From positions 98,256 to 157,936 of the forward strand of contig JAOAEQ010000002.1 in the NCBI GenBank assembly GCA_026416715.1: a stretch of DNA of 59,681 nucleotides, written 5' to 3'. This DNA is from a bacterium (GTDB lineage Bacteria > UBP4 > UBA4092 > JAOAEQ01). This document shows positions 46,260-54,715 of the stretch, one piece after another. Made by a program: the position numbers and the translations under genes. Within the stretch, counting starts at the first letter, position 1; every line of letters starts with the position of its first letter. The notes beneath the pieces are model-generated. The model was not told where the DNA came from. It worked only from the letters and a program-made list of their open reading frames with translations, and ran no database searches.

Positions 46260-47582
46260 TCATTTCCGAGACCGTAGGGATTGTATTTTTGATTTATGAG
46301 GCTTCCGGAGGTATTCAGTCATTCCTTTCATCGCGCAGAATTCACCGCACATCGTACAGACATCAGATTCGGTTGGCGGACTTTCCTCCCGCATTGTTTT
46401 CGCTCGTTTCGGATCAATCGCATATTCGAGCATCTTATCCCAATCGAGCGATTTCCGCGCTTTTGCCATCTGGATATCCCACTCGAGCGCACCGGGAAGT
46501 CCTTTAGCGATATCCGCAGCATGCGCAGCTATCCGGGTAACGATAACTCCTTCGTATACCTCTTCGACTGTGGGCAACCGTAAATGTTCGGATTTGGTAA
46601 CGTAACATAAGAAATCAGCACCTGCTGATGCTGCTATCGCTCCGCCAATTGCGGCAGTGATATGGTCATATCCGGGTGCAACATCGGTTACTAGCGGTCC
46701 AAGAACATAAAACGGTGCTTCTTTACATAGCTGTTTTTCAATCTGCATATTCATTCCAATCTGATTCAACGGAACATGTCCCGGTCCTTCTATCATCACC
46801 TGAACACCGGCATCCCACGCTCGTTGGGTTAGTTCACCCAAGATAATCAACTCTTCAATTTGTGCACGGTCAGTAGCATCAGCTAAACAACCGGGACGAA
46901 ATCCATCACCTAAACTAAGCGTAATATCATATTTTCGCGCTATTTCAAGAAGCCGATCATAATGTTCATAAAACGGATTCTCTTGTTCATTATATATCAT
47001 CCATTCGAGAGTTAATGCACCACCGCGACTGACTACATCGGTTATTCGACCCTGTTCTTGCATCGCGTTCAATGTACGCCAGCATACCCCGCAATGGATG
47101 GTCATGAAATCTACTCCCTGTTCCGCTTGATTAACCACTTCAGCAAACAGTTCGTCTTCTGTGAGTTCAACAATAGCTCGTTGTGATTGTTTCGCCGTAA
47201 CTGCCGCACCATATATCGGAACTGTACCTACCGGAACCGGGCTATGTTCAATAACTTTTGACCGAATTAGTAAAATATCCCCGCCGGTGCTTAAATCCAT
47301 TACCGTATCAGTTTTCGCTTCTAGTGCCGCGTTGAGTTTACGCAGTTCGTTCTCAACCTGCGGAACATCCGGCGATGAACCGATATTCGCATTCACTTTA
47401 GTTCTGGTACCTTTCCCAATAGCACAAGGATGTTTCGGCGAATGTTTCGGATTATACGGAAGAACGATTTTACCGATCGCGATCTGGTCGCATAACCAAT
47501 TAGTATCGAGATTCTCTAGTTTTGCAACCAGCTGCATTTCGGAAGTAACAATTTTTTTTCTAGCACTTTCAAGTTGTGTCAT
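46260..47582 (-). CDS. thiC: Phosphomethylpyrimidine synthase
   Basis: About 440 aa, the shorter anaerobe-type ThiC without the N-terminal extension of E. coli. Visible are MTQLESARKK, VNANIGSS, DLSTGGD, IHCGVCW, GDGFRPGCLADA, EGPGHVPLNQI, PLVTDVAPGYDHITAAIGGA and the C-terminal cluster CTMCGEFCAMK. The cluster spacing is CX2CX3C, one residue shorter than the CX2CX4C of well-studied ThiC. Start ATG at 47582 rather than an upstream GTG. Makes HMP-P from AIR by radical chemistry. Downstream of thiE in one operon. Confidence 0.95.
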   Translation of the reverse strand: MTQLESARKKIVTSEMQLVAKLENLDTNWLCDQIAIGKIVLPYNPKHSPKHPCAIGKGTRTKVNANIGSSPDVPQVENELRKLNAALEAKTDTVMDLSTGGDILLIRSKVIEHSPVPVGTVPIYGAAVTAKQSQRAIVELTEDELFAEVVNQAEQGVDFMTIHCGVCWRTLNAMQEQGRITDVVSRGGALTLEWMIYNEQENPFYEHYDRLLEIARKYDITLSLGDGFRPGCLADATDRAQIEELIILGELTQRAWDAGVQVMIEGPGHVPLNQIGMNMQIEKQLCKEAPFYVLGPLVTDVAPGYDHITAAIGGAIAASAGADFLCYVTKSEHLRLPTVEEVYEGVIVTRIAAHAADIAKGLPGALEWDIQMAKARKSLDWDKMLEYAIDPKRAKTMREESPPTESDVCTMCGEFCAMKGMTEYLRKPHKSKIQSLRSRK

Positions 47583-47653
47583 ATATTCAGTCACGACGGA
47601 GCACACGCATGACCCAAAAATAGTATCGGAATTTAATCTGTGGTAATCTGCAA

Positions 47654-48721
47654 CTATCTGTAACTAATAGTCTTAGCCTTCTTGATTTTTTTAACCAAAT
47701 CTCTTGCTGCTTGTTCAATATCTTCTGCAGAAACTACTGCAGAAACTACTGCAGCAATATCTGCACCTGCACGAATGACATCTGTAACGTTATTTTTATT
47801 TATTCCACCAATAGCGACTAGTGGAAGTTTAACCTTTCGTCTTACCTGCCGGATAAATGTTAATCCAAGTCCGGTTCCTGCGTCTGGTTTGGTTGACGTT
47901 GTATATATTGGGCTTAACCCGAGATAATCCGCACCGGATTTCTCCGCTTGTATCGCTTGCTCTAGATTGCTCACACTTACCCCTATAATTTTATCATACC
48001 CGAGTAGCTTTCGGGCAGTATCCACTGCCATATCGTCCTGACCGAGATGAACACCATCAGCATCAACCGCAAGAGCGATATCTACCCGGTCATTAATAAT
48101 TAATAGCACATTATTCTCTCGAGTTATCCGCCGTAATCGCTTCCCTTGTTCGACTAACATTCTGGTTCCTGCTTCTTTATCCCGAAGCTGGATAATGGTC
48201 GCACCGCCAGCAATCGCTTGTTTTACCACGTTCACAATCGGTCGTCCTTTCGCTAATTTCTGGTCTGTAACTACATAGAGTTCACCGCTGGTAAGTTTTC
48301 CTTTTGGAAAGAGTAATATGATATTCTTTTCCAGCGTATATAATTGAAATCTAATTTGTTTAAAAATAGTGTAAACATGGGGATTTACCAGTTTACTGAT
48401 TTCTTCGAGTACTCGGGTTGCTTCTTGCACCCGCCGGAAATTTGCGACTATTAATGACTCGAATCCCATTCGGTCACGCTCAAGTTCCGGCAACATTTTC
48501 TCACCCACATCGGAATCACTTTTTCGTCCAGCTAATAGGTTGTAATTTGTTGGATCTAAACGGTTGATAGTGTCTATCAGCTGGTGCCGGAATGATTTAA
48601 GCTGTTCGGTATATTCTTGGGAATCGAATACAAACCGACAGATATCTTCTATGACCCGCAACCCTTCAGCTGCACGGTTGCAATTCGCATCCAGGATTCG
48701 ATTAATACTATTACGATTCAT
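47654..48721 (-). CDS. thiE: ThiD2-ThiE fusion: HMP-P kinase / thiamine phosphate synthase
   Basis: 355 aa. Residues ~1-140 (INRILDANCNRAAEGLRVIEDICRFV, LKSFRHQLID, VANFRRVQEATRVLEE) match the ThiD2 domain shown in other bacteria to phosphorylate HMP-P. Residues ~145-350 are ThiE (LYVVTDQKLAKGR, ATIIQLRDKEAGTR, LLIINDRVDIALAVDADGVHLGQDDM, YLGLSPIYTTSTKPDAGTGLGL, VAIGGINKNNV). The fusion supplies HMP-PP and joins it to the thiazole phosphate, so no separate thiD is needed. Gap of 71 nt to thiC. Confidence 0.92.
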   Translation of the reverse strand: MNRNSINRILDANCNRAAEGLRVIEDICRFVFDSQEYTEQLKSFRHQLIDTINRLDPTNYNLLAGRKSDSDVGEKMLPELERDRMGFESLIVANFRRVQEATRVLEEISKLVNPHVYTIFKQIRFQLYTLEKNIILLFPKGKLTSGELYVVTDQKLAKGRPIVNVVKQAIAGGATIIQLRDKEAGTRMLVEQGKRLRRITRENNVLLIINDRVDIALAVDADGVHLGQDDMAVDTARKLLGYDKIIGVSVSNLEQAIQAEKSGADYLGLSPIYTTSTKPDAGTGLGLTFIRQVRRKVKLPLVAIGGINKNNVTDVIRAGADIAAVVSAVVSAEDIEQAARDLVKKIKKAKTISYR

Positions 48722-48835
48722 ATAGTTTGATAAACCAATTCAACCAGACAGATAAAAACCTGATAATCTGATAGCTTCTATTATTAGATTTATTTGGCAA
48801 TGTTCAATATTCTGACTTTCGGAGTTGTATTAGAA

Positions 48836-49336
48836 TTACGTTCTAATCGAGACCTCTTCAGAGGGGATATCGGTTGATTCGCGAGTTAACTGGGCGAGTT
48901 CGCTACTTAACGTAACGACGAGCGCATCAAGTTTTTTTAATCGTTCCTGCAGTTCTTCTAAGTGTTTTATCGCTTGTGGAATCAGTTCCGACCGAAGTTG
49001 TTCTCGTTCTTCTCGAACTTTTGTCAACTCCTGCCGCAGGCTTTCTGCGAGGGTATTTTCGAGATTTAATTTCGCTTCTTTCAATTCGAGCGCTAAATCG
49101 CTGGTTGTTCGTTCTAAATCGCGCAACTGTTCTTTAGCTAATTCCAGCTCTTTTTCCACTTCTAACAACGCAATCTGCGCCGCAGCATCTGCATTATTAC
49201 TTGATACTTTCGATAAATATTCTTCCCGTTTCCGTTCCAGACCGGTTATCCCGGTTTTTAATTCTTTAATTTGCTTTTTATTACTGCTAATATTTTCTTT
49301 AAGTTTTTTGATTTTTTGTTCCAAGTCGGTAATCAT
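48836..49336 (-). CDS. Coiled-coil protein
   Basis: 166 aa, almost wholly charged helix with heptad pattern (LEQKIKKLKENISSNKKQIKELKTG..., LEVEKELELAKEQLRDLERTT, REEREQLRSELIPQAIKHLEELQERLKKL). No signal or enzyme motif. Similar to structural or zinc-ribbon-less C4-type coiled-coil proteins; function unknown. Sits between nrdJ (upstream) and thiE (downstream). Confidence 0.65.
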   Translation of the reverse strand: MITDLEQKIKKLKENISSNKKQIKELKTGITGLERKREEYLSKVSSNNADAAAQIALLEVEKELELAKEQLRDLERTTSDLALELKEAKLNLENTLAESLRQELTKVREEREQLRSELIPQAIKHLEELQERLKKLDALVVTLSSELAQLTRESTDIPSEEVSIRT

Positions 49337-49455
49337 AAAGTGGTAATGAGAGCGTTATAGGTAACGGAATTATTTCGCTATGTACTCGAAATGATAGTAA
49401 ATATCATAGCAATCGAAGGTAGGCTTCGTCAAGCGAGTTGAATCTCGAAGAATCT

Positions 49456-49496
49456 ATAAGAAACCAGTTCGATTGCAATCGAACTGGTTTTCTTAT
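49456..49496 (-). terminator. Palindromic terminator of nrdJ
   Basis: 15-bp perfect arms AAACCAGTTCGATTG|CAATCGAACTGGTTT without loop, extended to about 20 bp with one bulge. On the minus strand it follows the nrdJ stop at 49527 and leads into TTTCTTATAG. Confidence 0.7.
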
Positions 49497-49526
49497 GTTA
49501 CGATACGGTATGAGTTTTAACCTTAC

Positions 49527-51761
49527 CTACCCGCATTTGGAGAACCCACACGCTCGGCAAATAATACATCCTTCCTGATACTCAAGGAGCATACCACATT
49601 CCGGACATTGGGGACAAATGCCAACTAACGTTTTCTGCACTGTTTCTTTCTTTACTGGTTCAACGGTAACCGGATGATTTCGTTCAAGATAATGCTGCAT
49701 AGCTTTGCCGATAGCATCCGCACAGGAAAGAGTAACACTTCCATTCTCCCAGAACGGTAACGGACATCGAATACCTTTCAGATGTTTAATAATGAGTTCA
49801 GGGTCAACCCCGGCTTGCAGGGCTAATGAAATCAATCTACCAGTCGCTTCTGACTGTGATGCCATACATCCACCGGATTTGCCCATCGCCGTGAATACTT
49901 CACAGAGCCCGTGTTCGTCTTCATTGACAGTAACATAGAGATTACCACAGCCGGTTTTGATTTTTTCGGTAAACCCCCGACTTATTGACGGACGCGGTCG
50001 CGGCGTTACCCGATGTTTTCGTATCGAAGTTGAGTCATTCTGTTTCCCGATATTAATAACTTGTTCTTCTCGACTTCCATGCCGATAAACGGTTACCCCT
50101 TTGCATCCAAGTTCATACGCCAGCCAATATACTTTTGCAACATCATCTGGAGTAGCGCTATTGGGAAAGTTAACCGTTTTACTCACCGCATTATCGACAT
50201 ACTTCTGAAACGCTGCTTGCATTTTCAAATGCCACTCCGGAGCGATATCGTGTGCAGTAACAAAAATTTTCTTTACATCATCCGGAACCTCTGCTATTCC
50301 TTGGACTGAACCGAGTTCGGCGATTTTCTGCATCAACGCTTCGGAGTAGAACCCGCGTTTTTTAGCAATATTTTCAAACAGCGGATTCACTTCGGTTAAG
50401 TCAACGTTGCCCAACCCGGTTTTACGGATATACGATATTGCAAATAACGGTTCTATCCCACTCGAACACCCAGCAATAATTCCTATACTTCCGGTTGGTG
50501 CAATGGTCGTGGTTGTCGCGTTCCGTAATTTTTTCGCTCCTGGTTTATCGTAGATACTTCCTTTGAAATTCGGGAATGCACCTCGTTCTTTTGCTAGTTC
50601 CTGTGACGTTTTTTTCGCTTCTTTTGCAATAAATGACATGATTTCTTCAGCTAGTTTTAATGCCGTATCAGAATTATATGGAACTGATAATTGAATTAAC
50701 ATATCGGCAAACCCCATAACTCCAAGCCCGATTTTCCGATTCCCTTTTGTCATTTGTTCAATCATTGGGATTGGGTACCGATTGATGTCAATAACATTAT
50801 CTAAAAATCGAACCGCAAGATGAACTACAGACTTTAGTTTGTTCCAGTCAATGCTTACGGTATCTTTAGATACTTTCAACATTTTCGCTAAATTAATCGA
50901 CCCAAGATTACAGGATTCATAGGGAAGCAACGGTTGTTCCCCGCACGGATTTGTACTCTCAATTTCACCAAGTTTTGGCGTCGGATTATCGCGGTTTAAC
51001 CGGTCGAGAAAAACGATTCCCGGTTCTCCATTTTTCCAAGCAAGATTAACAATCTGGTCGAAAACATCTTTTGCTTTTAACCTGGCTACAGGTAGTTTGG
51101 TTCGCGGATTGATTAATTCGTATTCTTCGTTCTTTTTCACTGCCTCCATAAATTTTTCGGTTATCCCAACCGAAATATTAAAATTATTTAATTTCGTTGA
51201 ATCCTGTTTAGCGGTGATAAATTTCTGGATATCCGGATGGTCAACCCGCAGAATGCCCATATTCGCACCACGACGAGTTCCTCCTTGTTTAATAGCTTCA
51301 GTAGCCGCATTGAACACTTCCATAAACGAAATTGGACCGCTGGAAACACCATGGGTAGATTTAACCATATCTCCTGCTGGTCGCAGTCGGGAAAATGAAA
51401 ACCCGGTTCCGCCACCGCTCTGATGAATCAATGCCGTATTTTTAATCGTTTCGAAAATACTCTCCATCGAATCATCAATCGGCAGAACGAAACAAGCGGA
51501 AAGTTGCCCTAGCGGTCGACCAGCATTCATCAGGGTAGGACTATTTGGCAAAAATTCGAGCGCGGTCATTATCCGATAAAATTCTTTTTCCAGTTGCTTA
51601 ATTTCACGCGCTGACTTTTTATAATTTTTTTCTGCGCTAGCGATCGTCTTTGCTACCCGCTGAAACATCTCTTCAGGAGTTTCAATTGGTACTCCTTGGT
51701 CATTTTTTTGGAGATATCGCTTTTCTAAAACAATCTGAGCATTTTTTGATAAGGATAGCAT
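49527..51761 (-). CDS. nrdJ: Class II (adenosylcobalamin-dependent) ribonucleotide reductase
   Basis: About 744 aa. It shows [24 protein letters not shown] (active-site Cys), [57 protein letters not shown] (Cys-x-Glu radical site), [13 protein letters not shown] and a C-terminal TSCPD-like part with CPQCPECG...[13 protein letters not shown] zinc/redox cysteines. It reduces ribonucleotides without oxygen. No NrdB partner. The frame extends 30 codons upstream to TTG, but [17 protein letters not shown] at 51761 is the family-like start. Regulated through NrdR boxes about 390 bp upstream. Confidence 0.95.
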   Translation of the reverse strand: MLSLSKNAQIVLEKRYLQKNDQGVPIETPEEMFQRVAKTIASAEKNYKKSAREIKQLEKEFYRIMTALEFLPNSPTLMNAGRPLGQLSACFVLPIDDSMESIFETIKNTALIHQSGGGTGFSFSRLRPAGDMVKSTHGVSSGPISFMEVFNAATEAIKQGGTRRGANMGILRVDHPDIQKFITAKQDSTKLNNFNISVGITEKFMEAVKKNEEYELINPRTKLPVARLKAKDVFDQIVNLAWKNGEPGIVFLDRLNRDNPTPKLGEIESTNPCGEQPLLPYESCNLGSINLAKMLKVSKDTVSIDWNKLKSVVHLAVRFLDNVIDINRYPIPMIEQMTKGNRKIGLGVMGFADMLIQLSVPYNSDTALKLAEEIMSFIAKEAKKTSQELAKERGAFPNFKGSIYDKPGAKKLRNATTTTIAPTGSIGIIAGCSSGIEPLFAISYIRKTGLGNVDLTEVNPLFENIAKKRGFYSEALMQKIAELGSVQGIAEVPDDVKKIFVTAHDIAPEWHLKMQAAFQKYVDNAVSKTVNFPNSATPDDVAKVYWLAYELGCKGVTVYRHGSREEQVINIGKQNDSTSIRKHRVTPRPRPSISRGFTEKIKTGCGNLYVTVNEDEHGLCEVFTAMGKSGGCMASQSEATGRLISLALQAGVDPELIIKHLKGIRCPLPFWENGSVTLSCADAIGKAMQHYLERNHPVTVEPVKKETVQKTLVGICPQCPECGMLLEYQEGCIICRACGFSKCG

Positions 51762-51916
51762 AGGAAGAATAAAGCCGATTCTGAATTTCGAATTTCTCCT
51801 AAAGACAGCAGAAACACCATTGGTTTTTTTAATAGTAGACAATAATAGCAATATAATTGCTGTTTGAAAATAAACTTAATTATTTACTACCGAAAAAAAT
51901 CGTAATCCTAATATTT

Positions 51917-52108
51917 ATGGTGTATCGTTTGCTCTATCTTAAAGGAGGGAATCCAAAATTCAAAACGTTTTGTATATGGTTAATTAATTTGATTCTTACT
52001 TTCTATGTATTGTTTTCCCCAATCGCTTGGACGTTTCTTATGGAGAGCGTTTTCCCTATTACCATCGGCTCACTGCTGCTGAAAAATAAAACTACTACGT
52101 TATCATAG
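51917..52108 (+). CDS. Possible small membrane protein
   Basis: 63 codons from ATG. A hydrophobic stretch TFCIWLINLILTFYVLFSPIAW and a second FPITIGSLLL are visible. There is no Shine-Dalgarno before this ATG. The stop is followed directly by an inverted repeat ending in TTTTTG (52112-52124). It lies antisense to the presumed nrdJ leader. Could be chance. Confidence 0.25.
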   Translation: MVYRLLYLKGGNPKFKTFCIWLINLILTFYVLFSPIAWTFLMESVFPITIGSLLLKNKTTTLS

Positions 52109-52124
52109 TTTAACGCTCTTTTTG
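52044..52124 (+). terminator. Possible plus-strand terminator
   Basis: AGAGCGTT (52044-52051) and AACGCTCT (52112-52119) pair and are followed by TTTTTG. The loop of 60 nt is long, so doubtful; read on the other strand it would be a stem in the nrdJ leader. Confidence 0.25.
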
Positions 52125-52147
52125 TATCGAATGACTAGGAAAGGGGA

Positions 52148-52163
52148 ACACAATATCTTGTGT
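52148..52163. promoter_or_regulatory. NrdR box 1
   Basis: ACACAATATCTTGTGT matches the NrdR consensus (acaCwATATaTwGtgt). It sits at the predicted nrdJ transcription start. Confidence 0.75.
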
Positions 52164-52171
52164 ACCCTAGT

Positions 52172-52199
52172 ATTATACTCCACAATATATAGTTGTCAA
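52172..52199 (-). promoter_or_regulatory. Consensus promoter of nrdJ
   Basis: Minus-strand TTGACA (52194-52199), 16-bp spacer, TATAAT (52172-52177), both perfect. NrdR box 2 fills the spacer and box 1 covers the start. Confidence 0.75.
52180..52195. promoter_or_regulatory. NrdR box 2
   Basis: CCACAATATATAGTTG keeps the CaATATaTaG core. Box-to-box distance is 32 bp (three helical turns), the usual NrdR tandem spacing. Confidence 0.7.
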
Positions 52200-52371
52200 T
52201 AGTTTTTTTATATTTTTTTAAATATTTCTAAAATATCTTGATGGTAATACTTTTTCCTGCAATTGAACTCCGAATATTTTTTCGAACATTTCGAATGAAA
52301 ACGCGACATCCAAATGAAGTTATATGGTAAAATTATAGCAGAAAAACATCTATCGAATTAATTCAATACTC

Positions 52372-53304
52372 ATGATGATAAAGCTGCTTGTAGCAGAATT
52401 CGCCCGATGGATTTATTGGCATCCGTGGCGATTTTTTATTCAACTAATTCCGACTTCATGGAGTTATCGGTTAGCGGTTTTTGCTGGGCGATGCCATTAT
52501 TGGTTTGCCATCGGTAAACGCCAACGGGTTCTGAATGGACTGAAATATTTTTTTCCCGATGCGAACGAATCAATATTACTTCGCATCGTTAAAAATACAT
52601 TTAGAAATTATGCATTAAATTCGATAGAAATTTTTCTATATCCAAAATTAGATTCTAAAAAAATCAACCGTATGGTACATTATATCGGATTAGAAAAACT
52701 CGATGCTGCACTCCACCAGCATAGAGGTGTTATTCTAGCGCATGGTCATTTTGGAAATGAAGAATTTCTGATGCCAGCGATCGGGTATCAAGGATATAAA
52801 CTCCATCAAATCGCTAGTCGGTGGAACCCACCGGCCGTCCAAGACACGTTTTACGGCAGAATAATCAACGCAATTCGAAATAGAGCGTTCCGATATCGAA
52901 TCGGATATCGTGAACAATTACCGGTAACGTTCCATTACATTGATAAACCGTTACGTGGTGCCGTCCGTGCAATTCAGAACAATGAAGTGGTCTTGTTCGC
53001 TGCAGATGGTCGAGAATCGGAACAATGGCTTGAACTTGATTTCCTTGGCCAACGAGCTCGATTTTCTCCTGGGCTAGCGCGATTTGCAAAATTAACCGGC
53101 GCGATAGTGCTGCCAGTATTTCTCATTCGCGAAAAAGATTTTCGGCATCGGCTGATTATCGAAGACCAAATGGAAATGAACGATAAAGATGATACAACGA
53201 TTATGAAGGAATATATTGCACGATTAGAGAAATATATTCGCCAGTATCCGTGTCATTATGCTAAAGTATATTGGATTGAACCTTCATTTTTTATTCAGCC
53301 ATAG
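52372..53304 (+). CDS. LpxL/HtrB-type lysophospholipid/lipid A acyltransferase 1
   Basis: 310 aa. N-terminal membrane anchor region, then the catalytic motif HGHFGNEE with H126-x4-E131 intact, LFAADGRESEQW and RFAKLTGAIVLPVFLIREKD. The family adds a secondary acyl chain to lipid A-like molecules at the inner membrane. First gene of the plus-strand envelope cluster; only 17 nt separate it from the radical SAM gene. Confidence 0.85.
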   Translation: MMIKLLVAEFARWIYWHPWRFFIQLIPTSWSYRLAVFAGRCHYWFAIGKRQRVLNGLKYFFPDANESILLRIVKNTFRNYALNSIEIFLYPKLDSKKINRMVHYIGLEKLDAALHQHRGVILAHGHFGNEEFLMPAIGYQGYKLHQIASRWNPPAVQDTFYGRIINAIRNRAFRYRIGYREQLPVTFHYIDKPLRGAVRAIQNNEVVLFAADGRESEQWLELDFLGQRARFSPGLARFAKLTGAIVLPVFLIREKDFRHRLIIEDQMEMNDKDDTTIMKEYIARLEKYIRQYPCHYAKVYWIEPSFFIQP

Positions 53305-53321
53305 GATGTTACCATTTTTTT

Positions 53322-54674
53322 ATGAAAATTCTCCTTGTTCAAGCACATACTGGTAGAAAAGATTTTGGACTAGTCTATCCGATAGGATTGGCATATTTAG
53401 CGGCAGCGCTAACCACACCACCAAACCAATATGAGGTGAAAATTTACGATCCTAATCTCGAGTCTGACCCATACGGGACATTGTCGGAAATCATTCTTTC
53501 ATTCCATCCCGATATTGTTGGGATTTCGCAACGAAACATTGATACTACCAATCTCCGCGACTTATATGTGCATTGGAAAACATTACAACCTACCGTTCAG
53601 CTCATTCGTCGTTTGATTCCTGAAGCAATTACCGTCGTTGGCGGTTCCGGATTTTCACTGTTTGCAGAACAAATTATGCGCCAAGTTCCTGAAGTCGATT
53701 TTGGAGTATTCCGTGAAGCAGAAGAATCGTTTCCTGAATTGCTCGCGAATTTATCTGACCCTGAGAAAGTTCCCGGGATTTTTTACCGGAAGGATGGTAA
53801 AGTACTCTTTAGCGGCCCACGCGGACTACCCCAATTCGATGCACTTCCAATTCCGCGACATGATTTAACGCAAATAGAACGATATTTTGACCGTTTACCG
53901 GCAATCGGAGTGCAAAGTAAACGGGGTTGTCCGTTGAAATGTATCTATTGCAGTTATCCGCATTTAACCGGTATGGGAGTTCGACTCCGTTCACCACAAT
54001 CTATTGTCGATGAAATTGAGTTGTTAATAAATCAATATCATGTTCCAACGTATACCTTTGTCGACGATATTTTTAATGTACCAAAAGAACATGCGGAAGC
54101 GATCTGCCAAGAGCTTATTTCGCGAAAACTACATTCGGTTCCCTGGTCAGCCTTTTTTGATATGAAAGATATGGACGAATCGTTTATTCGATTAGCGCTC
54201 AAAGCAGGATGTAATCATTTCTTTTTTTCACCAGACGCTATTACGGACACCGGATTAAATGTTCTCCAGAAAAATTTTACGGCGCAAGATATTCGAAGAA
54301 CGGCAAAATTATGCCATCAAATTCCGGGCGTGCATTGTGGATATTCGTTCTTTTTAAATTATCCGGGGATAACGATTGGTGAATATTTACAAACGCTATG
54401 GTTTTTTCTAAAGGAAAATCTTTTGCTCGGACTACGCCGTAAAGGCGGAGTCCACGTCTCCTGGATTCGTATTGAACCGCATACTCGATTACACCAGATT
54501 GCTATTGAAGAAAAAATAATTTCGCCTACGGCTGATTTGTTACCTAAAACTGAATCAGAATTAAAATCGCTATTTTATATCAGTCCGAACTATAAACTGC
54601 TGAATTTTCTAACCAATCGCATGCTTGATATGATTGATTTAACCATAGGTAAACTAATAGGGAGAAAAGTTTAA
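53322..54674 (+). CDS. B12-binding-domain radical SAM protein
   Basis: 450 aa. A Rossmann-like cobalamin-binding part (1-135; MKILLVQAHT, YPIGLAYLAAAL, PDIVGIS, VVGGSGFSLF, GVFREAEESFPEL) lacks the base-on DxHxxG histidine. The radical SAM barrel follows with RGCPLKCIYC (C203, C207, C210), FVDDIFN and a C-terminal helical region. Such proteins methylate or rearrange unactivated carbons. Placement between two lipid acyltransferases with 17- and 41-nt gaps suggests a lipid or acyl-chain substrate (inference). Confidence 0.85.
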   Translation: MKILLVQAHTGRKDFGLVYPIGLAYLAAALTTPPNQYEVKIYDPNLESDPYGTLSEIILSFHPDIVGISQRNIDTTNLRDLYVHWKTLQPTVQLIRRLIPEAITVVGGSGFSLFAEQIMRQVPEVDFGVFREAEESFPELLANLSDPEKVPGIFYRKDGKVLFSGPRGLPQFDALPIPRHDLTQIERYFDRLPAIGVQSKRGCPLKCIYCSYPHLTGMGVRLRSPQSIVDEIELLINQYHVPTYTFVDDIFNVPKEHAEAICQELISRKLHSVPWSAFFDMKDMDESFIRLALKAGCNHFFFSPDAITDTGLNVLQKNFTAQDIRRTAKLCHQIPGVHCGYSFFLNYPGITIGEYLQTLWFFLKENLLLGLRRKGGVHVSWIRIEPHTRLHQIAIEEKIISPTADLLPKTESELKSLFYISPNYKLLNFLTNRMLDMIDLTIGKLIGRKV

Positions 54675-54715
54675 CATCCGATTACGGAGATAAAAAACCG
54701 ATTATAACAATTTCT

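Larger units (their letters stand above)
51762..52371. other. Divergent region nrdJ / acyltransferase
   Basis: 610 bp. Contains the nrdJ promoter with NrdR boxes, an apparent nrdJ leader of about 400 nt, a possible small plus-strand membrane-protein gene (51917-52108) and a plus-strand extended -10 (TGGTAAAAT, 52325-52333) before the acyltransferase. No cobalamin-riboswitch core was found by eye. Confidence 0.6.

Noticed and set aside
47725-47754. 12-bp tandem repeat (CTGCAGAAACTA, 2.5 copies) inside thiE
   Set aside because: It encodes VVSAVVSA, which matches the normal ThiE pattern AVVSAI..A.D, so it need not be a repeat expansion.
52021-52080. AATAGGGAAAAC on the minus strand resembling a cobalamin riboswitch fragment
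   Set aside because: The conserved central core and B12-box are missing.
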